Of a stretch of DNA of 64,000 bases, positions 22,963 to 30,642 are shown one piece after another. The stretch lies in contig JARLIC010000137.1 in the NCBI GenBank assembly GCA_031291905.1, forward strand, positions 1 to 64,000, read 5' to 3'. How positions within the stretch are numbered: position 1 is the first letter of the stretch; the number at the start of each line of letters is the position of its first letter. The notes under the pieces were generated by a model, which did not search any database, was not told the origin of the DNA, and saw only the letters and a list, made by a program, of their open reading frames with translations. The position numbers and the translations under genes were made by a program. This stretch comes from Minisyncoccota bacterium (lineage in GTDB: Bacteria; Patescibacteriota; Minisyncoccia; UBA6257; 2-01-FULL-56-20).

Positions 22963-22990
22963 TTGACATGCCAACAATATGTGGTATAGT
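22963..22990 (+). promoter_or_regulatory. Strong promoter
   Basis: TTGACA (22963-22968), 16-bp spacer, TATAGT (22985-22990). AGCAAGAAAT (inverted word) lies at 22940. The leader contains GTGAGAGCAAGGGAGCAAG. Confidence 0.85.
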
Positions 22991-23045
22991 TGGGACAGTG
23001 AGAGCAAGGGAGCAAGAGAAAAACCTAAACACAGGGAGCAGAGCC

Positions 23046-23240
23046 ATGACCACCATCAAGAACACTTTCCACAACACCACGGCCCGCACTGTTAAGACCG
23101 CCGACCAGATCGACGCCATCCGCGAGCGGGTCCAGTACCACGAGGCCAACGACGCCGAGCGAGCCCTGATCCGTCGCATCGACAATAAGCTGTGCGGCAT
23201 CAAGGATTGCTGCTGCGGCGGGTTCACGGTCATCAGCTAA
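23046..23240 (+). CDS. Small Cys-containing protein
   Basis: 64 residues. TVKTADQIDAIRERVQYHE.NDAERALIRRIDNKLCGIKDCCCGG: helical with a C-terminal Cys cluster. First gene after a strong promoter. Unrecognised. Confidence 0.55.
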   Translation: MTTIKNTFHNTTARTVKTADQIDAIRERVQYHEANDAERALIRRIDNKLCGIKDCCCGGFTVIS

Positions 23241-23263
23241 CCCCAACCACGAAAGGACCAACC

Positions 23264-23422
23264 ATGCCACCTCTGCCGATCGACGCCAACGCTCGCAAGC
23301 AAGCCCAAAGCCTTGAAGCACGATCGGCACGGGCCAGGCGATACAGTCTCCTCCAAGCACGACGCGACTACTATCAGCGTTCACGCACTATTCGCTATGC
23401 CGCTCGTTTCATCAACATCTGA
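23264..23422 (+). CDS. Small very basic protein
   Basis: 52 residues, SD GAAAGGA. Arg-rich (EARSARARRYSLLQARRDYYQRSR), likely nucleic-acid- or ribosome-binding. Unrecognised. Confidence 0.5.
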   Translation: MPPLPIDANARKQAQSLEARSARARRYSLLQARRDYYQRSRTIRYAARFINI

Positions 23423-23439
23423 CCACAAGGAACAATCCC

Positions 23440-23631
23440 ATGTCCGAACATCAAGCCGCCTGCTATCAGCTCATGAATCAGCGATCCATCCTCAAAGCCG
23501 AGTACCGCATGTACCGCAACATGTTGACCACCTCAAACAAGGGCGATGGTCGGTATTGGGAGATCGGCCGAATGATGGAAAACTTGCACAAAGACATCAG
23601 CCGCATGACCAAAATCATCAAGGGAAAATGA
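23440..23631 (+). CDS. Small helical protein
   Basis: 63 residues, SD AAGGA. CYQLMNQRSILKAEYRMYRNML and MMENLHKDISRMTKIIKGK. Met-rich, basic. Followed by a palindrome-rich non-coding segment. Confidence 0.55.
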   Translation: MSEHQAACYQLMNQRSILKAEYRMYRNMLTTSNKGDGRYWEIGRMMENLHKDISRMTKIIKGK

Positions 23632-23637
23632 GGTTGT

Positions 23638-23750
23638 TTTTGGTTAACCAAAATTCATGTTTTAGGCTAACCAAAAAATCCGCTCTAAGACAACTTGTCT
23701 GAGCCCACCCATTAATTAGCCAATCATCTAACTACTACGCGGTGTAGTAG
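23638..23750. promoter_or_regulatory. Cluster of palindromes in a gene-free segment
   Basis: TTTTGGTT/AACCAAAA (23638-23653, perfect 16-bp palindrome), a related imperfect half TTAGGCTAACCAAAAAA to 23678, AGACAA-C-TTGTCT (23688-23700) and CTACTAC-N5-GTAGTAG (23732-23738/23744-23750). No T-tract follows. This looks like multiple protein-binding sites rather than a terminator; a promoter inside it is not clear. Confidence 0.55.
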
Positions 23751-23810
23751 ATCGACGAAAGGCTTAGTCGAGTCCCAACTCCAATCCTCAATCCACGTTA
23801 GGAGCAAGCC

Positions 23811-24005
23811 ATGCGATCGGAAACCTACTATACCCTGCGAAACATCAAAGCCTGTTGGGAGTCCGGCAAGGTCAGTGCGATCGAAGCCGCTTATGCCATG
23901 CTCGCGGGCATGTCAGGGGAGTTCATCGTCGAGAAGCACGACACGGTTTGCGGCCTCATGGGATGCCATCGCATCTCGATCACAAAGATGGCCAAGATTG
24001 ACTAA
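23811..24005 (+). CDS. Small unknown protein
   Basis: 64 residues, SD TAGGAG. ETYYTLRNIKACWESGKVSAIEAAYAMLAG, then VCGLMGCHRISI. Unrecognised. Confidence 0.55.
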   Translation: MRSETYYTLRNIKACWESGKVSAIEAAYAMLAGMSGEFIVEKHDTVCGLMGCHRISITKMAKID

Positions 24006-24059
24006 CGGTTAATCTTTTCGCCCATCCAAAACCATGAAGTTTCTTTCAGGAGATTGGTC

Positions 24060-24347
24060 ATGACGAAGAAAAAAGCTCCGTTTAAGTTCTTAGTGCTTCG
24101 GGAGATCACTGGCCATTTCTTGGATGCTGCCGCCCAAGACGTTCATGGAACTCTCAATGCGGTGGGAATCCGTTGCTCCGTGCCGGAGTTCTACGAGGGA
24201 GCGGGAATGCTTCAGGAATCTGGACTTATCGAGGTTTCTTTTCGGCACGCGGGTGCCGATGACGAATTCGCCCTCCTGCGTTGCTACCGCATCACCTCGC
24301 TTGGCAAAGCCGCATTAGCCGACGCTCTTGAAACCTACGAATTCTGA
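24060..24347 (+). CDS. Winged-helix-like small protein
   Basis: 95 residues, SD CAGGAG. FLVLREITGHFLDAAAQDVH, FYEGAGMLQESGLIEVSF and CYRITSLGKAAL follow the pattern of a winged helix (helix, recognition helix, wing, ITxxGxxxL as in PadR/MarR types). Possible regulator. Confidence 0.5.
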   Translation: MTKKKAPFKFLVLREITGHFLDAAAQDVHGTLNAVGIRCSVPEFYEGAGMLQESGLIEVSFRHAGADDEFALLRCYRITSLGKAALADALETYEF

Positions 24348-24359
24348 GGAGTGGAGGCC

Positions 24360-24653
24360 ATGACAAAGAAAACCCGAGAAACTATCCTCGCGGCGGCTAA
24401 CTTGATTCGGCAAGGCTGGGCGCAAAAAGTGGGCCACAAATACGTGGACGGCAAACACTACTATTGCATGCTTGCAGCATTGGCTAAATTTGAGCCTCCG
24501 CACGATTTCAGTGCGGCATTTGAAGTCAGTAAATACCTGAACGGCCGTGGGCACTGCGGAATCACAGCTTACAACGACGCTCCGGGTCGCACACAAGCCG
24601 AAGTGATTGCTTTACTCGAAGCCGTGGCTAATCAAATGGGAGACGAATCGTGA
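24360..24653 (+). CDS. DUF6197-like protein, copy 1
   Basis: 97 residues. ILAAANLIRQGWAQK, a Cys-containing middle (YYCMLAALAKF) and NDAPGRTQAEVIALLEAVANQ fit the DUF6197 layout as I know it. The gene directly downstream is a tandem paralog. Function unknown. Confidence 0.65.
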   Translation: MTKKTRETILAAANLIRQGWAQKVGHKYVDGKHYYCMLAALAKFEPPHDFSAAFEVSKYLNGRGHCGITAYNDAPGRTQAEVIALLEAVANQMGDES

Positions 24654-24976
24654 CGCACGAAACCCGAGAGGTGTCGCTGCGAGCCCGCGATCTGGTGGAT
24701 CAGGGGTGGTGTAAAAATGATTACAAGGTCGAGATTGCCGGATCTTGGCGCTACTGCGTCGTTGCGGCGATCCATACCGCCGACGATCGAAGTTGTACGC
24801 ACACCAATGAAATCGTGCGTCTTGCATGCAAGCACCTGTCGATTCCGGTTAGCCCGACGTCTCTAGGTTCTTGGAACGACCGTCCATACCGCACCCAAGC
24901 CGAGGTGGTCGCCCTACTCGAAGCCGTCGCCAGCCAGTCCGATCCGTTGGCAGGTTGGCGTGAAATCGAAGTCTGA
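24650..24976 (+). CDS. DUF6197-like protein, copy 2
   Basis: 108 residues from GTG (GTGA overlap with copy 1). SLRARDLVDQGWCKN, WRYCVVAAI and WNDRPYRTQAEVVALLEAVASQ align with copy 1 and with the 13140 product. Tandem duplication. Confidence 0.65.
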   Translation: MTHETREVSLRARDLVDQGWCKNDYKVEIAGSWRYCVVAAIHTADDRSCTHTNEIVRLACKHLSIPVSPTSLGSWNDRPYRTQAEVVALLEAVASQSDPLAGWREIEV

Positions 24977-25006
24977 TCCCCTGGCCAACGCACAGGAGTC
25001 CGCAGA

Positions 25007-25264
25007 ATGACGCGATCCAAGCTTCGTCGTGCGATCCGAGAGAAGATCGATGAAAAGCTCAGCTCGCTCGCGACTTCCGAGATTCGCAGCCTGCTTGTCT
25101 TGATTGCCGACACCATGGTCGATTACCTCGATGAGGAATCGCAATTCTACGACGCAGACGACTGCTTCATTGAGGTGAAATCCGTGCTCAATGACGCGGG
25201 GATCGATCCCGAACAGATTGGACGCGAAATTCTTGAAGCTGAGCAAGAGAATTCCCTTGATTAG
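25007..25264 (+). CDS. Small acidic helical protein
   Basis: 85 residues, SD CAGGAG. KLRRAIREKIDEKLSSLATSEI, then acidic C-terminus (GIDPEQIGREILEAEQENSLD). Ends immediately before the promoter of the structured RNA. Confidence 0.5.
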   Translation: MTRSKLRRAIREKIDEKLSSLATSEIRSLLVLIADTMVDYLDEESQFYDADDCFIEVKSVLNDAGIDPEQIGREILEAEQENSLD

Positions 25265-25266
25265 CC

Positions 25267-25295
25267 TTGCAAACATGCAAGCGATTTGCTAAACT
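25267..25295 (+). promoter_or_regulatory. Promoter of the structured RNA
   Basis: TTGCAA (25267-25272), 17-bp spacer, TAAACT (25290-25295). Predicted start near 25302. Confidence 0.75.
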
Positions 25296-25301
25296 ACAAA
25301 A

Positions 25302-25744
25302 TAGGGAAAGAAGAGGTCTGTTCGACGTTCCGGGTTTCGGCCCGGCGGTGCTCCGGGGCTCCTGTCAGTAGGCCCGGTGATTCCTCCTAAGCTCGTAAGG
25401 GCCACGAGGACGGGCATCAGGTTAAAACCTCCCTGAGTGATGCTAGGCCGTGCAAAGGGGCGGCCGAATCAGGCTAGCGAAACCAGCTTTCCCGCAATCG
25501 CGGGTTTTCCGGGCAACGGGCAGGTAATCGATCCTGCAATGGGCCAGACGTCCCGGTCTAAATGTGATGAGCAAGAAAAAAAAGCCGGAAGCGAAGTTAG
25601 CCCGAAGCATCTGAAAGAGCCAGCAGACGTCGAACACCGGGATGGGCAAAAGACCCTAGATCACTAGGGATTGGCCCTTTCCACGCCTTGAGCTAGACAG
25701 AATGACGCAGGGCAGGGGGTGGGCTTAGGCTCATCCCTTTTTTT
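25302..25744 (+). ncRNA. About 440-nt structured non-coding RNA of unknown class
   Basis: The segment lies between its own promoter and a strong terminator, has no convincing gene, and is dense in hairpins. CCGGG-tttcgg-CCCGG begins at 25330; CTCGT/ACGAG at about 25393-25408; GCATCA/TGATGC at about 25414-25443; GGCCG/CGGCC near 25446-25465; CCCGC-aatc-GCGGG at 25491-25504; GCAGG/CCTGC near 25519-25536; CCCTAG-atca-CTAGGG near 25654-25669. I cannot match it to RNase P RNA, tmRNA, SRP RNA, or group I/II introns. It may belong to a large phage RNA class of the GOLLD/ROOL kind, or be new. Flanked by small genes, upstream of an unrelated unit. Confidence 0.7.
25716..25744 (+). terminator. Rho-independent terminator of the structured RNA
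   Basis: 9-bp stem GGGGTGGGC/GCTCATCCC (two G-U pairs; 25716-25724, 25729-25737), TTAG loop, seven T. Confidence 0.9.
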
Positions 25745-25793
25745 GTTGGTATTCGGCTCGACTCAGGATTCCGCAAACGGCAATGGAAATGTC

Positions 25794-25821
25794 TTGCTTT
25801 CTGGGGATTGTGTGGTATTAT
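25794..25821 (+). promoter_or_regulatory. Promoter
   Basis: TTGCTT (25794-25799) inside GTCTTGCTTT, 16-bp spacer, TATTAT (25816-25821). The leader reads GTAAGACGAAACGAGACACGAACGC, a variant of the shared leader. Confidence 0.8.
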
Positions 25822-25881
25822 TGGGATGTAAGACGAAACGAGACACGAACGCAACGCCAACCACGAACGGGAGACAGACAG

Positions 25882-26121
25882 ATGATCGCAAACAGCAAGA
25901 TGAAAGCGAATTACTACGGCAAATGGGCTGCGGCCCGCAAGGCTTACGCCGAGATCATCAAGCACATCGAAGCCGGAGGACGAGTCGCTATCGCGTCGTA
26001 CACGAAGCCGCGAGTTCTTTCGGACGCCAGGTGGTTCAAGTGCGGTCGCGATGGGGTTTACATCGCACGCGGGAAGAACTGGGATTACCTGTTCGCTGAA
26101 GCGATTCGGCTTGTCGACTGA
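25882..26121 (+). CDS. Small basic protein
   Basis: 79 residues, SD GGGAG. KMKANYYGKWAAARKAYAEIIKHIEAGGRVAIASYTKPRV, then FKCGRDGVYIARGKNWDYL. Beta-alpha, no family recognised. Confidence 0.55.
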   Translation: MIANSKMKANYYGKWAAARKAYAEIIKHIEAGGRVAIASYTKPRVLSDARWFKCGRDGVYIARGKNWDYLFAEAIRLVD

Positions 26122-26163
26122 CCTTGGCGTCCAAATAACGAATATCATATCAAGGAAAACCAA

Positions 26164-26832
26164 TTGCACTATCACCTAGAAATCATCATGCCGCCGGTCG
26201 ATGACATCAAAGCGGCGATCGAACAGGTCCTCAAGCCGTTCGACGAGAATGGCGAGAATGAAGACGGGAACCGCAGCAATCACGCATTCTGGGATTTCTA
26301 CGTCATCGGCGGCCGATTCGCTGGGGTGAAACTGGAGGCGATGTTCGACGCGGATCGACTGAGGGCGTTCAACACCGAACTGGCAAACCAGAAAGTCACG
26401 GTCAGAGGCGTTCAGTTCGGGAAACAGGAGCTGGCACCGTCCAGTCAGATTCCGATGGTTGACGCTCTCTGGTGCGAGTCGTTCCCTGAATCGCCGATCA
26501 AGGTTTGCCCGATGTTCCGGCACTACAACGACCAGCACGAGGACAGCAACGGATTTCCCGACATCATGCGTCTCGGCGACGTTCCGGCATCGCTGAAGGC
26601 ATTCCGCGTCATCGTGGCAGGGCCGAATCATAGAGGTGAACTGGAAGCCACCTACATGATCCAAGGCGACATGTGGAACGGCGTCAGTTGGGTTGATACC
26701 CGATGGGATGGGCTGGTCCGCTCGACGGTCGACGCGCTGCGAGAAAAGCTTGGCGACTACAAGCCAGAGTACGCGGCTAGGAACACGCCGAACGATGATT
26801 GGCTGGCCGTGACCGTCGATTACCACTCGTGA
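26164..26832 (+). CDS. Phage conserved hypothetical (FWD-YVIGGR family)
   Basis: 222 residues from TTG 26164, SD AAGGA 7 bases upstream. HYHLEIIMPP and FWDFYVIGGRFAGVKL are the hallmark of a family seen in many phages (usually WDWYxIGGRW), unknown function. C-terminal half WVDTRWDGLVRSTVDAL. A near-perfect hairpin follows before the AAA+ gene. Confidence 0.65.
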   Translation: MHYHLEIIMPPVDDIKAAIEQVLKPFDENGENEDGNRSNHAFWDFYVIGGRFAGVKLEAMFDADRLRAFNTELANQKVTVRGVQFGKQELAPSSQIPMVDALWCESFPESPIKVCPMFRHYNDQHEDSNGFPDIMRLGDVPASLKAFRVIVAGPNHRGELEATYMIQGDMWNGVSWVDTRWDGLVRSTVDALREKLGDYKPEYAARNTPNDDWLAVTVDYHS

Positions 26833-26851
26833 TTCGTTGCGTCTCACCCAC

Positions 26852-26875
26852 GATACGCTGAGCGTCCAGCGTATC
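26852..26875 (+). promoter_or_regulatory. Hairpin between 26164 gene and AAA+ gene
   Basis: GATACGCTG/CAGCGTATC perfect 9-bp stem with a 6-base loop and no T-tract. It may be an operator, an attenuator or a processing site. Confidence 0.5.
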
Positions 26876-26911
26876 ACCAAACCGGGAATCTGATACACAA
26901 GGAACCTTCTC

Positions 26912-27643
26912 ATGCTTGCTCTAACCGAACGCCGTCGCCCCGAAACCCTTTCCAAGATCGTCGGCCAGTCATTCGCGGTCATGAGCCTGACCGATTTCGT
27001 CGATCAACCCTATCCCCAAGCGTTCCTGTTCTCCGGTTCGACCGGCGTTGGCAAGACGACGGCCGCGCTGGCTCTGGTCAAGGAACTCGGGATCAACGAC
27101 CAGAATTTCATCCACATCAAGTCGGGCGAGATGGACGCGGAGTCGGTCAAGTCGGCTCTCGACCTGTGCCGATTCGTCGGCCTGGGCAACGGTTGGAAGT
27201 TGATCTTGTGCGACGAAGCGGACTTAATGTCGACGAAAGCCCGGTCACTCTGGCTCTCGGCTCTCGAAGCCTTGCAGTCGGGCGAGTACGGCAAGACTGT
27301 GATCGTCTTCACGACCAACGATCCCGGCCGGTTCGACGCACGGTTCCGGGATCGATGCGAACATCTGGAATTCGAGAGCGAGGCCAAGGCACTCTATCTG
27401 GACGCGGAAGGACTCTTGGCTGACCTCTGGTGGTCCGAGGGGCTAGCCGGTGTGCCGCCCGCTCTGGATGCGATCAGGGGGCTTGTGGTGGACGGTGCGA
27501 TATCCTTTCGTCGTCTGGTTCGGTTCGTCGAGAGCGAGTCACGTCGTCCTCGCGACTTGGCTGGGGCTCGACTGGCGAAGATCGCGGCGAGTAAGCCGGT
27601 TGCGAGCGTTGCGAAACCCGTTTCGTCTTGCGTTTTGCTCTGA
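26912..27643 (+). CDS. AAA+ clamp-loader-like ATPase (RfcS/DnaX type)
   Basis: 243 residues. RRPETLSKIVGQSFAV near the N-terminus is the typical clamp-loader box; Walker A is GSTGVGKTT (about residues 42-50), Walker B LILCDEAD (about 97-104), TTNDPGRFD.RFRDRC follows the sensor-1/Arg-finger SRC region. No sliding clamp or DNA polymerase is visible nearby, so it may work with host proteins. SD AAGGA. Confidence 0.75.
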   Translation: MLALTERRRPETLSKIVGQSFAVMSLTDFVDQPYPQAFLFSGSTGVGKTTAALALVKELGINDQNFIHIKSGEMDAESVKSALDLCRFVGLGNGWKLILCDEADLMSTKARSLWLSALEALQSGEYGKTVIVFTTNDPGRFDARFRDRCEHLEFESEAKALYLDAEGLLADLWWSEGLAGVPPALDAIRGLVVDGAISFRRLVRFVESESRRPRDLAGARLAKIAASKPVASVAKPVSSCVLL

Positions 27644-27652
27644 GGAGAAGCC

Positions 27653-27931
27653 ATGAAAACGATTTGTGGAATCAACATCAAGCTTGAGAACGGGATTCGC
27701 TACTTGGCATCGTGCCGCGAAGTTATCGATTGCGGCGAACGAACAGGGTACTACGAGGTTGCCATACGTGCTGTGTCCGCCAAGGGAAAGCGAATCGGAC
27801 GGTGGGAGGCCACGCACGACGGGTTGACTCGGAGTCGGGCTGAGCAGTTCGTGGTCGAGTTCAATGGGCCTAGTGGGTCGCCTATCGTCTGGCAAGAGAG
27901 CGAAGAACCTTTGTTCGCCTGTATGTCTTAA
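27653..27931 (+). CDS. Unknown small protein
   Basis: 92 residues, preceded by GAGGAGAAGCC, an SD phrase that recurs before the genes at 28273, 28484 and 34072. NGIRYLASCREVIDCGERTGYYEV, beta-rich. Unrecognised. Confidence 0.55.
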   Translation: MKTICGINIKLENGIRYLASCREVIDCGERTGYYEVAIRAVSAKGKRIGRWEATHDGLTRSRAEQFVVEFNGPSGSPIVWQESEEPLFACMS

Positions 27932-27942
27932 GGAGCCAATAT

Positions 27943-28263
27943 ATGATTTCTGTGATCTGCCACACAAACCTAGACCTATCTTTCGAGCGATGGCCGGACA
28001 AGCTTCCAGCCGTTCCGAGGGTCGGGGATACGATTCAATCCAAGACCATACATGGAGATTTTCGGCTATCGCTTCAAGTCATCTCCGTGCGGTGGGACTA
28101 TTTCCCGTCGTATGACGACTATATGCCACGCATTGAACTGCACATGACGGAGTTTCAAAAGCGGTTGCCAGGAAGGCGAGAAGGAGCGGAGACCGGTTCA
28201 ATCACGGCGTTCTACGAATGGTATGCGCCGCTAGTCGGCCGAACAGTCTCGTCATTTATTTGA
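27943..28263 (+). CDS. Unknown protein
   Basis: 106 residues, SD AAGGAG. PRVGDTIQSKTIHGDFRLSLQVISVRWDYFP suggests a small SH3-like beta barrel. Unrecognised. Confidence 0.5.
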   Translation: MISVICHTNLDLSFERWPDKLPAVPRVGDTIQSKTIHGDFRLSLQVISVRWDYFPSYDDYMPRIELHMTEFQKRLPGRREGAETGSITAFYEWYAPLVGRTVSSFI

Positions 28264-28272
28264 GGAGAAGCC

Positions 28273-28473
28273 ATGAAACGCATCACATGGAAATGCAACA
28301 GCGAAAGCCTCGCATCTGATTGCGGCCGGTTTACGATTCACTTGGTACACCTGGCCCCGGGTCATCCTGGCTGCTGGATACTCAAGGATTTGCAAACCGA
28401 GAAGAAATACCCACGTCGATCGGAGAAGGAAGCCAAGACGATGGCGCGAGCCATCCTGAACAGCAAACACTGA
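28273..28473 (+). CDS. Small basic protein
   Basis: 66 residues, GAGGAGAAGCC leader. TWKCNSESLASDCGRFTI, CWILKDLQTEKKYPRRSEKEAKTMA. Unrecognised. Confidence 0.5.
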   Translation: MKRITWKCNSESLASDCGRFTIHLVHLAPGHPGCWILKDLQTEKKYPRRSEKEAKTMARAILNSKH

Positions 28474-28483
28474 GGAGAAAGCC

Positions 28484-28831
28484 ATGCAGCCCCTAACCAA
28501 GTACCTCGTTAAAGAATTCGAGCCCGGCGACAGCCAGGATTTCAAGATCCACCTTGTCGACGACTACGCTGAGTCTAGCGAATCGACAATCTGGCACTGG
28601 ATCAAACGCGCTGCGCGATCAGGTCTTGAAATTTACGTCGAGTTTGTCGAGTCGCCGATTCTCCGGATGCCTGGCCAGCATCCCTATAAGGAATACCTCG
28701 TGATTGACAACCGGGAAGGCAAACGGGCAAAATCGCTCGTGTGGGTCGACGATCTTGAGCCGTGGATCGACCTAGCCAACAGCGAAGACGTGGCGATCCA
28801 TCCCCTTACCTGCGTTCTCGACCTTTCCTGA
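28484..28831 (+). CDS. Unknown protein
   Basis: 115 residues, GAGGAGAAAGCC leader. IYVEFVESPILRMPGQHPYKEYLVI and LVWVDDLEPWIDL. Unrecognised. Confidence 0.5.
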   Translation: MQPLTKYLVKEFEPGDSQDFKIHLVDDYAESSESTIWHWIKRAARSGLEIYVEFVESPILRMPGQHPYKEYLVIDNREGKRAKSLVWVDDLEPWIDLANSEDVAIHPLTCVLDLS

Positions 28832-28849
28832 GGACGTGAGTGCGACACG

Positions 28850-28883
28850 TTGCGTGGCTCCGCCACAGTGGATACAATAGTCC
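28850..28883 (+). promoter_or_regulatory. Promoter of the Myb-like regulator with a dyad over the -10
   Basis: TTGCGT (28850-28855), 17-bp spacer, TACAAT (28873-28878). AGTGGA-N8-TCCACT brackets the -10, and GTGG-N5-CCAC lies in the spacer. Possibly autoregulated. Confidence 0.75.
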
Positions 28884-28930
28884 ACTCGTGGCGAGACCAC
28901 AGGCGAATTTAAAGCGATCTGGGCAGCATT

Positions 28931-29500
28931 ATGGCCGACAACCCGAACAAGCCATCCACCGAAGAGATCAGAGAAAGGCTGCAAAAATCGGCCAGCGAAT
29001 CTCAAGGCAGCGTGGGAAAACAAACGATCCGCAGTCGCCGAAAAAACACATGGACAGACGAGCAGACAGCGATCCTCGGAACAATGCCGGACTACAAGGT
29101 TGCCGCAAAGCTTGGGCTCACTGTGAGCGTCGTCTACAACCGACGCTGCAAGATGCGCATACCGACGTGCTGGAACGATAAGGCTTATAGCGGGGATGCC
29201 CCGGCCGACTCGGACTGGACTCAGGAAGAGGACGACCTCCTGGGGACCCACAGGGATCACGTCATAGCTGGCAAACTTGGCCGGTCATTGGGCGACGTCC
29301 AAAAACGACGTGCGTCACTAGGAATACCAGGCTACGATAAGCCAGTCGAGCGGCCAGTGCATGAATCCGTTAGTCAAGACGCCAGGGTCGCACTGGATAG
29401 GATCATTGAACTCGTTGAGGAGATCAAGGATCGATCCGAAGCGATCGAGTATGCGGCGAAAGCAGTCGTCGACTACCTCGAATCCCAAAGCGATCACTGA
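28931..29500 (+). CDS. Two-repeat Myb/SANT-like DNA-binding regulator
   Basis: 189 residues. Repeat 1, WTDEQTAILGTMPDYKVAAKLGLTVSVV.NRR (about 40-75), and repeat 2, WTQEEDDLLGTHRDHVIAGKLGRSLGDV.KRR (about 97-130), share the W-x3-E-x-LG...A.KLG...V..RR pattern of short Myb-like helix-turn-helix repeats. C-terminal helix VALDRIIELVEEIKDRSEAIE may dimerise. A candidate binder of the repeated promoter words. Confidence 0.65.
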   Translation: MADNPNKPSTEEIRERLQKSASESQGSVGKQTIRSRRKNTWTDEQTAILGTMPDYKVAAKLGLTVSVVYNRRCKMRIPTCWNDKAYSGDAPADSDWTQEEDDLLGTHRDHVIAGKLGRSLGDVQKRRASLGIPGYDKPVERPVHESVSQDARVALDRIIELVEEIKDRSEAIEYAAKAVVDYLESQSDH

Positions 29501-29529
29501 GACCGCGTTGGCCAACCTTGGCCTCAATC

Positions 29530-29551
29530 GCCCCGCTAGCCGGGGCTTTTT
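29530..29551 (+). terminator. Rho-independent terminator
   Basis: GCCCCG/CGGGGC stem (29530-29535, 29541-29546), CTAGC loop, TTTTT, then CATGCGC trailer. Confidence 0.85.
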
Positions 29552-29564
29552 CATGCGCGGAACC

Positions 29565-29620
29565 AAATCTCTTGCTTGCTAGGTTTTTCTCTTGCTATTT
29601 GGTCTTGATGACGATATAAT
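29565..29620 (+). promoter_or_regulatory. Promoter with duplicated TCTCTTGCT word
   Basis: TTGCTA (29592-29597), 17-bp spacer, TATAAT (29615-29620). TCTCTTGCT occurs at 29568-29576 and 29588-29596, 20 bp apart, the second covering the -35. Leader GTGGAGACGAGAGCAACGC. Confidence 0.9.
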
Positions 29621-29662
29621 TCGGCAGTGGAGACGAGAGCAACGCAAGCCAAGGGGAATGAG

Positions 29663-30067
29663 ATGAAATTCACCATGTACTACAGGACGAGCCCTGGGGC
29701 CAACAAGACTAACGCCCGCGAAGGCGAATTCAACAGCATGGAAGACGCCAGGGCGATGGCCCTGAAAGCGATCAAGGCGAAGTATCCCGATGGCGTGTTG
29801 CTCAACGTGGTCGAGTCGTCGCAGGCTGTTGAGCTGGTCGACTTGGACCGGGTCTTTAGCTTCTATTACAGGAAGGACACGCGGGGCGAGGTTAGCATCG
29901 GCCGGGCGGTTGGCGACAGCAAGGATGAAGCCGCCAAGGAAGCGACTAAAGCTGTCAAGACCGCCTATCCCGCTGGCTCTGTCTTGAAGGTCTTCTTGGC
30001 CAAGAACTCGCCGACGCTGGCCAAGAACGCACATGGCGTTGAGTGTGCCCCATCGCTGGTCTACTGA
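29663..30067 (+). CDS. Unknown protein with two internal similar halves
   Basis: 134 residues, SD AAGGGG. KFTMYYRTSPGANKTNA...DARAMALKAIKAKYPDGVLLNVVES and FSFYYRKDTRGEVSIG...DEAAKEATKAVKTAYPAGSVLKVFL are an evident internal duplication (FYYR..., A..KAVK..YP.G..L.V). Function unknown. First gene after a very strong promoter. Confidence 0.65.
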   Translation: MKFTMYYRTSPGANKTNAREGEFNSMEDARAMALKAIKAKYPDGVLLNVVESSQAVELVDLDRVFSFYYRKDTRGEVSIGRAVGDSKDEAAKEATKAVKTAYPAGSVLKVFLAKNSPTLAKNAHGVECAPSLVY

Positions 30068-30078
30068 GGGGAAATGCA

Positions 30079-30618
30079 ATGTCGCTTGATTTGGAACAAG
30101 CCGCCGACATCCTGAGACGCAATCGATATCTCGGGATAGGAGACTGGTCGTACGATGGGTGCAGCGTCGTGGCGGAGGGCGTAGGCGTGCTATTTGACAG
30201 CCACGCGATCAAAAGGGCTAACGGCTATCTTGGAAGCGATCCCGAGTATCTGGCGAGCCTGGGAGGCGTGCCCGTGCTGAATGAGGAGGTTGAGAGCAGT
30301 CCGCATGGACAAGGACTTGTTGACAGCCTTGAACGGCTCAAGATGTTCCTTATCGAGAAGCACGAGTTTGACCATGCGGCAACGATAGTTAAAGCCAAAA
30401 ACTGCGCCAAGAACGTCATCGCTGAGTCAAAGGCTTCCGCCATCCCTTCCGCCGACGAAGCCCTGGCGATCATCAATGAGAACAACCACAACGGGCTCAA
30501 GTACAAGTTGTTCGTATCTAACGCCGGAACCACAGATCCCAGGAATGCCGCTTATGTTCTGCCTTATGAGGAGTTCATCGGCACCGCAATGTTCTACAAA
30601 GCCAAGAAAGCCAACTGA
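30079..30618 (+). CDS. Unknown protein
   Basis: 179 residues, SD GAGGGG. DLEQAADILRRNRYLGIGDWSYDG, VLFDSHAIKRANGYL and ERLKMFLIEKHEFDHAATIV. Helical. Unrecognised. Confidence 0.55.
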   Translation: MSLDLEQAADILRRNRYLGIGDWSYDGCSVVAEGVGVLFDSHAIKRANGYLGSDPEYLASLGGVPVLNEEVESSPHGQGLVDSLERLKMFLIEKHEFDHAATIVKAKNCAKNVIAESKASAIPSADEALAIINENNHNGLKYKLFVSNAGTTDPRNAAYVLPYEEFIGTAMFYKAKKAN

Positions 30619-30642
30619 GCCCCGGTTTCACAGGGAGGAACG

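Noticed and set aside
25437..25667. A 76-codon open frame inside the structured RNA
   Set aside because: No SD, composition unlike neighbouring genes, and it spans several strong hairpins.
25302..25744. RNase P RNA as the identity of the structured RNA (ACAGAA and CCTAGAT near its 3' end)
   Set aside because: The conserved GGAAAGUCC-type 5' core and the AGGGUGAA region are missing; the short matches are likely chance.
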